A DNA stretch of 64,000 nucleotides, from positions 1,302,001 to 1,366,000 of the forward strand of contig NC_089188.1 in the NCBI RefSeq assembly GCF_947507565.1, in the 5' to 3' direction. The stretch is from Oscarella lobularis. Its lineage: Eukaryota > Porifera > Homoscleromorpha > Homosclerophorida > Oscarellidae. The position numbers were made by a program, and so were the translations under genes. The notes beneath the pieces were generated by a model. That model searched no databases. It had not been told where the DNA came from and was given only the letters and a program-made list of their open reading frames with translations. Positions 45,301 through 58,697 of this stretch are shown in pieces; the first letter of the stretch is position 1, and the number at the start of each line of letters is the position of its first letter.

Positions 45301-48300
45301 GTCAACGTTAACAGTCGCACGGGCGAGGAAGGGAGCATCGAATCGCCCGTTCTGCAGCGAGACCGAAACAACAGCCGAATGACGTTCTGGTACCACATGT
45401 ACGGTCAGAACGTCGGCTGCCTGCGCGTCTACACGATTTGCGGCACGCCCAAGAACGGCATACCGCAGCAATCCCTATCGTGGCAATTGTGCGACGATCA
45501 GAAGTCGTCATGGAAACAGGCTCACGTCGCCATTCCCTCGCTGTGCGGCGTCTTTCGCATGCGCATATCAGCGACGACGACGATGACGATGACGAACGTT
45601 TCCGCCGCCGCCGCCGGCGACATCGCCATCGACGACATCTCCTTCGACGACGGGACAATTTTCGGTAGAGTTACTTTCCGTTAGTCCGACGTCGTCGCGG
45701 AATCGTTTCTCTTTCTTCCCAGAGCCTCCGTGCGGTCAAAATCGCTTTCAGTGCAACAACGGCTATTGCATTCGCGACGACCTGCAGTGCAACTTCGGCC
45801 GGCGGGATTGCTCCGACGGTTCGGACGAGTTGGATTGCAGTAAGCCGTGAACGCAATTCTCAGTACAGTACTTTCATTGACTTCTCTCTCCCCAGCGGCC
45901 AATTATTGCACGTTTGAAGACAGCTGGTGTTCTTGGCGCTCCGTCTTCACTTCCGAGTTGTACGCTTGGGAACTAGATACAATGAGTTATGCGTACTCCT
46001 GGCTGTTCCTACCCGGTTCTCCGGGTGATCATACCAGCGGTGGATTGTCTTCCGGCAAGTCGAACGCGCTTCCATGAACCGAATAAGTTATATTCTTTGT
46101 AGCCGGTTCCGTCGTCTTTGTTCAACCGCTATTTGTCATCGATAACTTTGTCGCAGAACTGAGATCGTCTCGATTCGGCGAAAGCGGCGACGACTGCGTT
46201 CTCCGTTTCTACTACTTCATACCGGCGGACACGGAGAACCTGTTGAGCGTTTTCGTGCGCGGATCGTCGTCGTCGGGTCTGTTTCGGACGAAAGAAATAT
46301 GGTCGCCGCCGGACGCCGAGCCGAGTCCGGATCGGTGGACGGAAGTTGTCGTGCCCATCGGACACATGCACGATTTCGAGGTGATCATCTCCAAGCGACG
46401 CGGAGCATTTCTTTTCGACGGATTTGTCATACTCGACGACATCTCATTCGAAAATTGCAGTCACTGTAGGATTATTATATATCCTTTCCTTGGGAAGGAC
46501 GTGCTATCATTCTTCGTCTCTTTAGCTGGCGATCACGAAGAGGATTGTTCGGACGGGTTCGAGTGCGGCAACGGCGCTTGCGTCGACTCGTCGCGAGTCT
46601 GCGATTACCGTTTCGACTGCGGCGATCATTCGGACGAACTCAATTGCCGTGAGATCCCCCTCCCCCCTCTCAACCTTATCTCACTAACGTGTCCTTTTTA
46701 GCCGATGTACGAGGCCGATGTTCCTTTGAGAATTTCGATGCGTGCGGGTGGATGAATAACGGCGATTCAGGATACTACTGGTATTTTGGCTCATTTGAAA
46801 CGTCCAGCTACGACACCGGTCCGCACCAAGACGCGACGGGTCTCAACGGCAACGGCGTCTATGTCTTCACCGAGGCGTCGTTTTTAAGTCCGGGTGGTCA
46901 ATTTCGGCTCGTCAGTCCTCTCTATCCGCCCAACGTCGACGGATCGTGCTCCTTCTCTTTCCTCTATCATATGTACGGACAAGATATTCAAAATTTGACG
47001 GTGAGTTTCGTCGCTTCTTTGGAGCGCAAGACTCCTCACTTTCATTTTGTCTCTTAGTTGTTTGTTGAACCGACGTTCGGTCCGCGGAGACAGCTGTGGC
47101 AGATTTTCGGCGATCAAGGAGTGCAGTGGAAATACGCTGATCCGGTCGTCGTCAACTCTTCGTCGTCGTTTCGACTCGTCTTCGAGACGACGCGCGGGAA
47201 TTTGTACGCGGGCGACGTCGCTCTCGACGGATTGGCTCCATCGGTGGGGTGCGAAACAGGAAGTGAGCTCGAATAGTCGAGTCTGGACTCATTCTGATTG
47301 TTTTTTTTTCAGCGTCATCGGCTTGCACGGCGGGCTACAAGCAGTGCTCTCAAAGCGGCCGATGTCTTCCGCTTCGGTGGTGGTGCGACGGCGCGTCGGA
47401 TTGTCCGGATGGCGGCGACGAAGAGAATTGTCCCGGTTAGCTCGTCACAATATCAATCTCGTTTTCGTCTTGGAAGTTTTGTTTTTGTAGCGCCGCCCCC
47501 TTTTTGCTGGGCCTACCAGTCGTCATGCACGCCGCCTCAAATGAATCCATCGCAGCCTCAAATCAATTCAACAATCTGCTACTGGAAGGATCTCTGGTGC
47601 GACGGCGTCAACGATTGCTTGAGCGGCTCCGACGAACGGAATTGTCCTCGTAAGACAGTTAATTTTCTCCTGTAGTCCATTGACGCTAGTTGTGGATTTT
47701 TTAGTGTCTTCGACTATTTCTGGACAGTCATATCCTCGTCAGAAGCAGACCCAAAATGTTCATTCAACTCTTGACCTTACTCTCGTGTTTATAGATGATG
47801 CGCTGTGCACGTTTGAGACGAATGAATGCGGATGGAGCGAAGATGCAAACGACGAGGCCGATTGGCAGAGAAAGAAAGGTGCGACGCCACTTCCAAACAC
47901 GGGTCCGGACGCCGATCCGCACTCGCCTCAAGGCGAGTATATAAAAGCGAATCTCCCCACCCAATTGATTGCTATCTATTCGATCAGGGTACTATCTGTG
48001 GCTGGAAGCAGAAGCTATAAACGCAGGAGATAGCGCTGCTTGGCTCAGCCCCGTCTTTGACGTCGTTGGCTGGAATTGCACGCTATCGTTCGCCTATAGT
48101 ATGTACGGCAGCGGCATGGGAAACTTGCTGGTGGAAGTGCGCAGCCAACAGCCGAGCGTCTCGCCTTTCGCCGTTTGGAACGTGTCAGGCGATCAAGGAA
48201 AGCCGTGGCGAACGGCGGCGGCGGTTGACTTGAGTCAACTAAACGACTGGGCTCCTTTTCGAATCGCCTTCGTCGGCCAAAGAGGAGAAACTATTTATTC

Positions 48301-51300
48301 TGACATGGCTATTGACGACGTGCAATTCGCCAACTGCGATCCAAGTAAGGGAATCGATCTCCTGCTATTGAATCTTTGCATCGTTTTTTTGACGTAGGTT
48401 TGAAGCCGCCCTCGTGCGATCGCGTGGGCCAATATCACTGTCCCACGGAGAAGTGCATATCGCGCGATCGTCTGTGCGATTTCGTCGACGATTGCGGCGA
48501 TGGCAGCGACGAAGACGAATCCGAATGCCGTTAGTTCAAAAAGTTTTGGAAATTTTTAAGGGAAAATCTTTTTTCTGACCCGTAGAAAGAGTATCTTTTC
48601 GCTGTAATTTTGAAACGGACTGGTGCGGCTGGACGCCGCAATGGAATGCGACTTCGTGGCTACCGCAGCCGGACGGTTCCTCTCACGGTAAGCAGCTCAG
48701 TGTATCCGACTAGGAAGTTTGTGCGACTGTCAACATGTACAGGCCGATATTTGAGCGTAAGTTCGCCGTCGGGCAGCGCTAAGGGAGAAATCGAGAGCGT
48801 CGTGTTCGCGCCTCCGCGACGTAACAACGATTGCGTCGTTCGATTCTTCTATCGCGCTATCGGAGACGCGAAGCTGAGCGTGTACGTGAAGAACAACGCG
48901 ACTCAAAGCACGACGCCGATTTGGACGAATTCGGGAAATCTAGCCGGCGATTGGCAAAGGGTCGCCGCGCCTTTCTCGTACAAAGCTTCGAATCCGTTAA
49001 CTGTAGGAAAAGATAGACCGGAAAAAGTGATTTTGACGTCGATTCATTTCTAGTTTGTGGTGCTGGGGGAGGTGGACGACGGTGACGACAGAGTGGATTT
49101 TGACGACTTTTCTCTCGGTGAATATTGTGGCAATCCCGGTATGACAATAGTGTAGAGACGAAAAATGACTCCCGTGACTGTTTCTTTTATGCAGTGTATC
49201 CTCCAATGCCTCCTACACGTAAGATTAAAAAAGAGAAATTGATTAAATGTGCTAAAAACGCGTTTTGACAGCCGTTTTCCAACCCAACTGCGACTTTGAA
49301 TCGATCTGCGACGACTGGAGTCACACTATGCACGACGTTGACGTGAACTGGATAATCCGTCGAGGATCAACTCCAACCGAGGTGACCGGCCCGCTTTGCG
49401 ATCACACACGCCAAACGCCAGTCGGTCACTATCTCTACCTGGAAGCGTCGACTGGCAGCCAGTTGGGTCATCGAGCCGCTTTCGTCAGCGCACGAATGGC
49501 GGCCTCGTCCGCCAATCGGGTCATGAAATTTTGGTATCACATGTTCGGTCAATCGATCGGTTGTCTCTCCGTCGAAGCCACCTGCCAAACGGGCACCGTT
49601 TTAAGTCTGTGGAGACTGTGCGGCAATCAGGGTTTTGCGTGGAGAGAAGCAACGATTTACAGCATGCCCGATATCGATTGCGGCCTCTTTGAGATTCAGT
49701 TCGTCGGAGAGCGCGGGAACGGAGAACGCAGCGACATTGCCATCGATGACATTTCGTTCGACGCTTTCGGTTTTGCGCGTAATACACTCGTCGCGTTGAG
49801 AAATTGAGAGGTATCAAACTAAGAAATCTCTTTTAGTGTTGACATGTCCTGTTGGAGAGTTTCAATGCGCTAACGGAAAATGCATAGACGAGACGCTTAA
49901 GTGCAACTTTCTTGACAACTGCGGCGACAATTCCGATGAATCGATTTGCGGTAGGTTGTCTTTTTTAGAGGAAACTGTGGACTAACGACTGTCCTAATCG
50001 TTTAGCCACCAACTGCACGTTCGATGACGCCAAGGATCTGTGCACGAATCAGAGATTTTGCAACTGGGAAGCAGGAATCACTTCTGATTACCAGTGGAGA
50101 CTCGTCACAGCGGCAGGGCAGTTGTTGCCTAGGACTGGATCAGGTAAATAGTCTCTCTTTCCCTCTGGCACGCGCTCAATATATCACATATCTTTGTTTT
50201 AGGACGCTACGTCTACGTTGAGTCGTCTCAATCGGGCGTCGCTCTGTTGGAGTCGACGTTGTTTCGGAAGAGTGGGAGCAGTTGCACGTTGAGTTTTTAT
50301 TACAGCGTGCCGAACGAGTCGTTGCTTCTGTCTGTCGACGTCAAGAGCCAGTTCCATCCCTTTACCGCCTGGTCGTCTCGTGGCGGACCCAAGGGCACGT
50401 GGGTTCAGCAAACGATTCGTATTGGTCGCCAGGATTTGTTCCGAATTGTCTTTTCGGCATCGTTTGGAGACGACAAAAACGCTTTGGGCATGGGGATAGA
50501 TGACATCACTATCAATAATTGCCAGCCAGGTAAAAATGCTCGGATTCTTAAGTCTCTCTCCCTACGTTTTCGTCTTTCAGATTCCCAGAAAAAGTGTCCT
50601 GGTCTCTTTCCTTGCCTTAACAACTTATGCGTCAACAACGACCGCGTATGCGATTTTGGGAACGATTGCGGCGACCGATCAGACGAATCCAACTGTTGTA
50701 AGTTGAAATCTTTTGTTCTTGATTTACCTGTACCGGTCACCACCGTCCGTTTTTAGCTCCTAACTTCAGGATGTGCTCGTTTGAAAGTGGCAGTTGCGGA
50801 TGGACAGTGAACAATTCCTATCCTCTTTCATGGCTCATTGGCAGCGGCTCGGCGTTGTCGTTCAGCACTCCCCTAAACGACCATACGACTGGACAGCCAT
50901 CTGGTGAGAAAAGAGGATGATTACTCAGTCGTTTTCGACGCGTTTTCTCTGCTAAAAGGTCAGTATGCTTATTTGCAATTGGGTCCTGGACCCCAAGCCA
51001 GCGATCGAGCCGTATTGGACAGCCCAGTCTTCAGCTCTATCTCGCCTTCGCGCAACTGTTCCTTTCGCTTCTGGTACACCCTATTGGGCGACACTAGCAG
51101 CGCACCCGCTTCGCTGACGGTAGAATACAACAAGAAACGGCCGTCTCCGCTCCTCTCGAGTCGTGTTTCTTAGGTGAATCTTATGGGTCGAAGCAGCGTA
51201 GAGCAACTCTTTAGCAAATCGGTCAGCATCAGCGCCGATCATTCGTGGACTCGCGCCGCCGTCCAGCTGCAGAGCGACTCGCAATTTCGAATTCAGTTCG

Positions 51301-54300
51301 TCGCAACGGCTGGTTTGTCTCGTCAGGGAATGGTTGCCGTCGACGACGTGTCCTTTTCGAACGATTGTTTCGGTGATAGCGTCGTTTCTTCCTTGCGTTG
51401 AAAATCGTTTTTATTTTTTTTTCTTCTGAAGGGGCTGCGAACGCAAGCTGTCAATCGTGGCAGTTCAGGTGTGCGAATGGACGCTGTATTTCGACTCTGT
51501 GGACGTGCGACGATTTTGACGATTGCGGCGACTCTAGTGACGAGGCGGAGGATGTCTGTACGCTGAGCGGCGATTTCTCGCCAGGTAAAAAAACGACTCT
51601 ACAGCGCATCGTGACCAGCCTCGACTGATTTTCTCTTCTGGATGCAACAGATAATCACACCGCTTCGTGTGATTTCGAAAGAGGCTACTGCTCCTGGGCG
51701 AACGACTTCTCTGCCGGACTGGCTTGGGTGATTGGGTCGGGAAGCACGCCTAGCGGTTACACAGGACCCAGTTTTGATCATACGCGTGGCGATAGTCAAG
51801 GTACGAAATGTTGTCAGTTGTCGTCGTAGATTCGTAAGGATCGTTTGTAGGCCGCTACTTACACGTCGAAGGGAGCTACTCTTGGTTTGTTTTTGATGCT
51901 CATGCCAGACTGATTTCCCCCGTTTTACCTGCAACGGATATTTTCAGTCAGTGTCGCGTCGAGTTTTATTATTACATGTACACCGACTATGGCATCGTGA
52001 GTACGTTGTCAGTGTTGGTCAAGACGAGCGACGGCGCTCCGGAGCAAGTACGAATAACCGATGTGAAGTCACGAGGAATATGTAAAGAGAGTCTTCTCGC
52101 GTAGGTTCTGCTAACGATCTCCGGTAATCAAAGAGACGCATGGCGTCGGGCGAGGGTTTCCTTGGACGTCAAGCAAAGCTACCAACTCGTTTTTGAAATG
52201 AAGCCGCACAGTGATTTATTTTCGTGGCTATTTTCTGACGGAGACGTCGCTATCGATGACATCTCATTTTTGGACTGTGGACCTGGTGAGTATAAAGACG
52301 AAAGCGCAACACGATAGACAAGTGACTAATAATTGTAGGACCGGAGCCGATTCCTCCTCCGACGCTCGCACCAGGTGAAAACGAGATGATCCACGGGGCT
52401 GCTGTCATAACTTCGTCTTTGTTTTTAGGACTTGGTATCGGCGATTGCGATTTTGAAACGTGTCACTGTTGCTGGCAAAACGGAGCTCAATCCAGCGTCC
52501 ATTGGCAGCATGTTCGAGTCGAAAACGTTCCCGCTATGTCCCTCGACGGAAGCAACAATAGGAACGGTACGCACGAACATGCATTATTTTCTTCTCAAAG
52601 AGACTCTTGCGCTAGGCGGCATCATGATCACGAAGCCCGACGGCTCGGTAGGATATGCCAATTTGCGAGGCCGTTTCATGACGGAACCCGCTCGCCCGGG
52701 CGAGTGCACCTTTTCGATGAAGGTGTTTATAGAGGACGCCCATTCCGGCTTCTCTTTTGCCCTCTACAAGCGCATCGGCTTTCCTTTCATCGACATCGTT
52801 ACATTGCATAACTTCGCCTTCGGCAACGCGTCGAAAGATTGGCAATCGTTCACGTTTGACTTGTACGCCGGGGCAACGAATCAAACGTTTCAATTAGAAA
52901 TTTCACGGTATGCTTACACGTTCGAGAACACTTCAATAGCAGTCGACGACTTGAAATTTTCGCCCGGTTGCACTCAGTATTTTCTCCGTGAGAGGCCGGT
53001 CTCGTCTTTAATAATAAATCTATTGACGCGCTTTTGTGTATAGATAAGGAATTTTGTTTCGATACGTTTGACGTCTGTGCACCCATCGGTAAGCGGTAGT
53101 GCGGCGGCGGAGGCATTTGTTTCTCATTTTTGTTCTTTTTTAGTTCTTCCCCCTACTGCTCCACCAATAGTCAATGCGTCGGAGGGAGATTGCGATTTCT
53201 CCACGGGATCGTGCAACTTAGTTATAGGATCCGGAGCAACAGCGTGGAAGGTCGTGCGATTGAATAAAATCAATGAGACCTTGGCCCAATATCTGCCGAA
53301 GATCGACGGTTCAGGATCGCCAACAGGTTAAATTGAATCAAACTTATTTTTATGCTGATATAAACACGTGCTGCCAACTTAGGTGGCGTGATATATGCTA
53401 AATCTCAGTCGGATCCTTTCTTCGCTCTAATGGAAAGTCCTCACGTTGCGGAAAGCGGAGTACCGACAAGGCGTCGACGAGACGTTTCGTCAAACGGCAA
53501 CGCGACGGGACTTTGCCGAGTCGACTTTCTCTACGTCGCCTACACGAGCGACGTCTCGCTCTCTTTGACCGTTTACGCTCGTTCGGCGGAGAAAATCGAT
53601 AAGCTTCTGAAGATCAAGGCGTCGAACGTGACTAACTGGGCGATGGCGACGGCGTCCGTCGAGTCGACTCAACGACACTATCGCTTCGATTTCGTTTTGG
53701 AACAGGACAACGCGCTTTCTTCCAATTCCCGGGGAGGGTACGCGCTTCTGGACAACATTCAATTCAGCGGATGCAAATTCGCGCGTAAGACTATTTAAAT
53801 GATCTTCTATGTATATAGCCTTTTTTCTCACTCAGCGAAAGTGACGTCTACGGCCTACGGACAAACCGGTAAATTGCATACGCAAGAGCAGCAGAATTAG
53901 GACTTTTTTATTTATTTTCTTTTAGCTAAAACATCGGGTTGCGCTGACGGCACAAGAGAAGGTCTATTCGACGAAGCTCGCATCGCCGCGTGCAGTGCTA
54001 CGTGGCGCGGAAAGGCGAGCATGGCAGCGCCTCCAACCGACGCGCCGTGCGGCGACGACTTCGTCACGAGCGCCCACCGAACGTGCACTAGTCCGGCGGA
54101 CGCGTGCGACTGGCGAAACGGCTGGCGCGTGTGCGGCAGCTCGGGCTCAGTGAGCGAACTCTCCGACTTTCTCAATCGCGATCTCTGCTATCGTTCGTTC
54201 TACGGACGATTCAGCGCCGGTCTCGATCACTGTCACGCGACCGAAGCGTGCGATGCCCCCAATAAGAACTTAGTCTACTCGTGTTCGCAGTTCAAGACGA

Positions 54301-55990
54301 ATTGCGATTCGCCGTTCTGCTGTGGTACCGGGTGCACGGGCACGGCGAACTCTTGCTCGGGTGGCGTCCTGGCAAACGGGACCCGATTCGTTCCCGGTTT
54401 GCACCCGTCGGACGGCTGTTCTCATATTAACGCAGCTAAGGCGGGAGGCGTCCTTTGCTGTTGTAAGTCGCCGTGCAAGAATTATTTCCTTGTCGCGTTA
54501 TTATTGTATTTCTTTTTTCAGATGATCCTCTTAGCGCGCCTCCGATCGGCGCCGTCAAGCCGTGCAGCTTCTGTGACTTTGAAAACGGGACGTGCTTTTG
54601 GCAGAATTTCGGCTCGAATCCGTCTGTGAGATGGGAACGCACGTCCGCCGCGTCGGCTCCCTCGAGTCTCCTTGGCATCGGTTTTGATCACACGCACTTC
54701 AATCCGAAGGGCCAGTATCTGGTTGTCAGTGCTGTTATGAGTGGCAATACTCCGAGTCAAGCCATTCTGAGAAGTCGCGATATTGATCCACAGAAGGAGA
54801 ATTGCACGTACTGTCGGATTCAGTTCTTCTACGCTGTTTTCAGCGCCACGGCTTCGCTCACCGTCTATTCGTCGACGGTGAATGGTGACCAAGTGTTGTG
54901 GCAGTCACCAGACAAACAAATAAGTGCGAAATGGATTGAAAAGACATTGGACGTGCCATCAATAAAATTCTCGATCATCTTCAGCGGCATGCAGGGAAGT
55001 GATGGAGGAGACATTGTGCTCGATGATGTAGCGTTCCTTCCTTGCAAAATCCCAACTACAACTCCACCTACTACTACTCCACCTCCGACGTCGCATTCCA
55101 CCCAAAGCCCTACTACAACTCCTACATCTGGTACTCAAGCGTCTACGACTCAAGCACCTTCTACGACTCAAGCACCTTCTACGACTCAAGCACCTTCTAC
55201 GACTCAAGCACCTTCTACGACTCAAGCACCTTCTACGACTCAAGCGCCGTTTACCACTCAAGGGCCTTCTACCACTCAAGCGCCGTCTACCACTCAAGGG
55301 CCTTCTACCGCTGCCGCTACCACTCAAGTGCCGTCTACCACTCAAGGACCTTCTACCACTCAAGCGCCGTCTACCACTCAAGGACCTTCTACCACTCAAG
55401 GACCTTCTACCACTCAAGCGCCGTCTACCACTCACGCTACCACTCAAACTCCAGCTCCTCCTTTCACCACCCCTAAAAGCTCTGCTCGAAACGCTACTCA
55501 GGGCGGTCTCAGCGGTGAGCAAATTCTATGTAGTCTTCTGAGTCGACTGTACTTTCTTGCTATAGATGCCGCGAAAGCTGGTGTGTCAATTTCAGGCATC
55601 TTAGCCGTAGTGCTTCTCGTACTGTTGTTAGTTTTTGTCGTGTGGAGAAGCAAAAGGTAGGTAAATTGCGAGAGCCTATTCTGGCAATGAGATTTTGTTT
55701 TTAGGTCCAGAAGCCGAACGCTCCCTCAAAGCACGTTCGACGAGGGCATGGTTAATCCGGTTTATGGTATGCATGAGCAAGGCGAGAATCACACCTACGA
55801 AATTATTGATAAAGAAAAAGAGGCGGAGAGCATCGTAAGAATCATGCTTTCTGGGATTGAGAACTGAACTCTAATAGTTTGATCTTAGGGCATTGGAGCT
55901 AGTATTGAAGTCAATCCGTTATATCAAAATCCGTACGAGGTACCAGACAGTCAGTCTGATGTGGCCAGCGAAAAGGCCTTAGTTATGTGA
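39333..55990 (+). CDS. Giant MAM/LDLa receptor with Ly6-like module, mucin stalk and NPxY tail
   Basis: A type I membrane protein of about 4000 residues in many short exons. ATG 39333 starts a signal peptide ([20 protein letters not shown]). The next exon, in phase, is a Cys-rich Ly6/three-finger-like module ([13 protein letters not shown] to 39770). Then come 15 LDLa (Cys plus CDGxxDCxDxSDExxC-type calcium sites; at about 39875, 40770, 42360, 43034, 43880, 44070, 44250, 45720, 46530, 47312, 47490, 48400, 49835, 50580, 51430) and 18 MAM domains (CxFE start, GDIAIDD end; starting near 40150, 40963, 41660, 42532, 43205, 44370, 45080, 45895, 46705, 47795, 48590, 49272, 50008, 50756, 51650, 52430, 53150, 54530). 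A Cys-rich module (53935-54520, [11 protein letters not shown]) precedes MAM18. A Thr/Pro stalk, one membrane helix ([18 protein letters not shown]) and a tail with NPVY and [10 protein letters not shown] follow; TGA 55988-55990. It resembles MALRD1 in its repeats. Likely adhesion or endocytic receptor. Confidence 0.85.
53935..54520 (+). other. Cys-rich CADGTREG module within the giant receptor
   Basis: This segment of about 180 residues is unlike MAM or LDLa. It starts [20 protein letters not shown], contains [19 protein letters not shown] and [14 protein letters not shown], and ends [14 protein letters not shown]. It has about 20 Cys. I recall similar CxDGxREGF...GWHVC sequences in secreted bacterial and marine invertebrate proteins, but that is memory, not a search. 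Its function is unknown. Confidence 0.6.
55060..55500 (+). repeat. Coding 18-bp tandem repeat, Thr/Pro mucin stalk
   Basis: An 18-bp unit encoding TTQAPS or TTQGPS is repeated about 15 times, the first units nearly identical at DNA level. It forms the O-glycosylation-type stalk between MAM18 and the membrane helix of the giant receptor. The near identity suggests recent expansion and probable length polymorphism. Confidence 0.9.
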
Positions 55991-58233
55991 AGTGTTGGTT
56001 GTATGTAGCCCGTTTACGCCTTGAAACCGTAGCTAGTTGAGTATGGTTTTTAGCATAGGGAGTAGCACTTTATTAGCACGGTTGGAATTTTTAGTGCAAA
56101 CGGACTGTCTAGTCAAGTCAGTTTCATTGACATTTTTTTGGTGTTTTAATGTCCCGTTTTTTTCACGTTTTTTCCTTGCAAGAGACATGCAGTAGTAAAA
56201 GGATAGAGGCCATCGTGGAGGCATGCCGTACGGTAGGCAGGGTGGCGCCGGTTTCAATCCGGGAACGATGGAAAAGATCAAATGGCGACGACTGTCAGCA
56301 GAGACGAAGGGAGACCACGCGAAGAAAGACAATGCAAACGCAGAGCTTCCTAAAGCTTTCGCCGCGCGCTGCTCGTCGCCGAAAGGTGAGGAAATCGAGC
56401 CGTCGCACACATGACGGCGTCGTTCGCCATTTTCTACGCCTATTACACCCTCTTCTAAATGACGGACACCCTAAATGACACCACCGAACACTATCAAACA
56501 GGACGCTTTTAGTCTATTTGTCCATTATACGTGTCAATTAGTAGAAGGGGCCCCTTTCGAGCACGCGGTCCCCTGACAATTGTGCCCGACGTCGTTCCTA
56601 GCCTCGTTCCTACAGGACACTCGTTTCCAAACGACGAGTGGATGGACGACTCTAAAATGGCACCGCCGAACTCTATTTGCCGCGCGCCTGAACGCCCGAA
56701 AGAACGAAGGACGACGTAGTGAGCAAAGATGAAGCGGTAGCGCAGACGGTGGGACAGCATTAGCCACGCTATATAGATTTCTCCTCAACAATGAGCCAGC
56801 TAGACCTGTGAGCTAGCATGAAGAGAAACGTCGCTTGAAACAAAAGGCTCAGCAAGGCAAAGTCTGTCAATGGCTTCACCGCTCTACCTGTCCTCTATTC
56901 CTCTATTCAACTCCTCCTTGAATTGAAGGTAATTTGTCATTGATATCCTCGTCAATTGTTTTGTCGTGTAGTCGTTCCCCCAATCCGACGAGGCAGACGC
57001 AGCCATCCCTCTGTGGCCAAGAGCGATAAATAGGCCGTACCTCTGCAGAGGCTATAGAGCGCCTCCCCGTGTAAGGCAGGGCACTGGCGGGTAATGACAG
57101 TGACGCCCCTTGGAATTGCACCTGTGAGTGGACTGACATCCCAGCTACCACTTTCACAGTCCAAGGCTCGGAGCCAGGAGGTTAAACGGGCTCACCCTCC
57201 GCGGGGGAGTATGGAGTGACCCCACGAGCCTTTGGCTCATAGCAGGTGCCCACCTGGCCCTACCCGCTCGGGCGAGGGGGCGGATGGAGGAGAGGGGAAG
57301 CTCTGCTTGTTTTTGTTTTGAACATCCGGGACTTTTTAGAATTTTATTCAATAAATTTCTTGCCGAAAAAGAGACACGTGCATGCATGCGAGAGCGCGGC
57401 TCGGCAAACGATAACGCACGTTTTCTCTTTACCACAAGACGTGAAAACGCGCGTTATGTATTGTCTGCGTTAGGGGGACCTTGAACGCACAGCACACCTA
57501 CGTTGCTGTGCGTTACAAAGCTCGGGTGTGCGTGTATTATGCGCCTACTACAAATTATAGAAAAAAAGAGACGAGATCCCACTAAAGTCTTTTTTCTCTT
57601 CACTTTCACGTAACCATCGTAAGCCCAATGGAGACACACACGAGGAAAGGATCCTCGCAGTCTGCAGACCACCCGTCCTGCCAGACCTCCGAGACGTTGC
57701 CAATCAATTACGCGAGGAGAAAAGCTCTCCTTAGTCCATGTCCTCTAGAGATGACAATTGGCAATGATGTGCCTGAGCGCGTCGATCTAAAGCAAAAGAG
57801 AGTCAGCATTTGTATAAACAACTCTTCGCACTTAGCTTTCTAGTAGGATCCAGTGCAAGATCGCAACTGGAGGCCAAAGACGTTTTTCAACGAGGGTCTC
57901 CCACTACGAGCCCGCGGGATCAATCATAGCACCCCGTCCCACGTAGGACGGAAATACGCAAGGAATAAAGAGGAGAGTCGACGCTCTGATTGGCCATTGA
58001 AGTCCGGATCAGAGTGCATTATCTAGCGACTACGATCCCAATCTCAATTCGCGCTATTTTTATTTACCTTTCCCCTAGCGAAATAACCTATTCGTCAACT
58101 GTCAGAATATATAACCTGACCGCGATGCTGGAAACTGTAGAACGAGCTACAGTTCCCAGCAGTATCAAAAGTCCTAGAGGAACGAAAAGGGGTCACAGGA
58201 GCACAAAAATAAAACAATCACTATGAAAAGTTC
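55991..58233. other. Non-coding region with stem-loops, no supported gene
   Basis: This 2.2-kb gap is large for this locus. It holds scattered short frames on both strands without domains, a C/G-rich tract at 57170-57300 (CTCCGCGGGGGAG-type hairpins), and a stem-loop at 57484-57514 (AACGCACAGCA...TGCTGTGCGTT). A GGTTTCAATCC segment near 56250 resembles a tRNA B box but has no matching cloverleaf. The composition suggests degraded repeats. Confidence 0.45.
57484..57514. repeat. Perfect 11-bp stem, 9-base loop hairpin
   Basis: AACGCACAGCA and its exact reverse complement TGCTGTGCGTT are separated by 9 bases. It is not followed by a T-run and lies in intergenic DNA, so its role is unknown. Confidence 0.75.
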
Positions 58234-58581
58234 TTACTTATGGGTTGAGTCGGCGTCGGCTTTGATGTCTTTAAAATTCACCATCCATTTCACGAGACCC
58301 ACGCTGCCCACTGTCAAGGCGATTAGAGACTGGAGAATAATCTAGGGAAGAACTATAGTTATGCGCGTTCTCGAAGGGGTAGCGGCGGCCCGTAGGGAGC
58401 TCACGTCTAGAGGTAGGCCGGACGACGCTCTATCTTCGAGACTGAGGAACGTACGATCTAAAAACGGACGCTTTGTTAACGTTCTACGTTTTGCTGCGCG
58501 TCCGCACGTACGCTGGATAGCCGAGAAGGCGGCGTGGAGAAGGAGAACGATCCCAACGGCGAAGATGACACGGCCAGCCAT
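58234..58581 (-). CDS. MMGT1: ER membrane protein complex subunit 5 (EMC5/MMGT1)
   Basis: Three minus-strand exons encode about 75 residues. Exon 1 starts at ATG 58581-58579 (MAGRVIFAVGIVLLLHAAFS, then AIQ) and ends with a GTACGT donor. Exon 2, after TTTTTAG near 58468, continues in phase with HRTFLSLEDRASSGLPLD. Exon 3 continues IILQSLIALTVGSVGLVKWM and VNFKDIKADADSTHK, with TAA at 58236-58234. The AFSAxQHR...LP(I/L)DI(I/V)LQ core and FKDI motif are diagnostic of EMC5. It has two transmembrane helices and serves in the ER complex that inserts tail-anchored and multi-pass membrane proteins. It lacks the about 50-residue C-terminal cytosolic extension of the human protein, as in short homologs. 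Confidence 0.93.
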
Positions 58582-58697
58582 TTTGTAAGTGCCCAGGTCG
58601 CTCACCTCCCGTATAAACTGCAGAATGTCCCATGCGGATTAAATAAATCGTGAAATAATGTAACTTTTACCTTCAAACAAAATATGACAATTACGTT

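Noticed and set aside
39333-55990. Reading the MAM/LDLa region as several separate genes
   Set aside because: Only one signal peptide (39333) and one membrane helix plus tail (55560-55990) are seen, and exon phases stay consistent where checked.
56240-56280. Possible tRNA B box (GGTTTCAATCC)
   Set aside because: No A box, anticodon arm or acceptor-stem pairing can be built around it.
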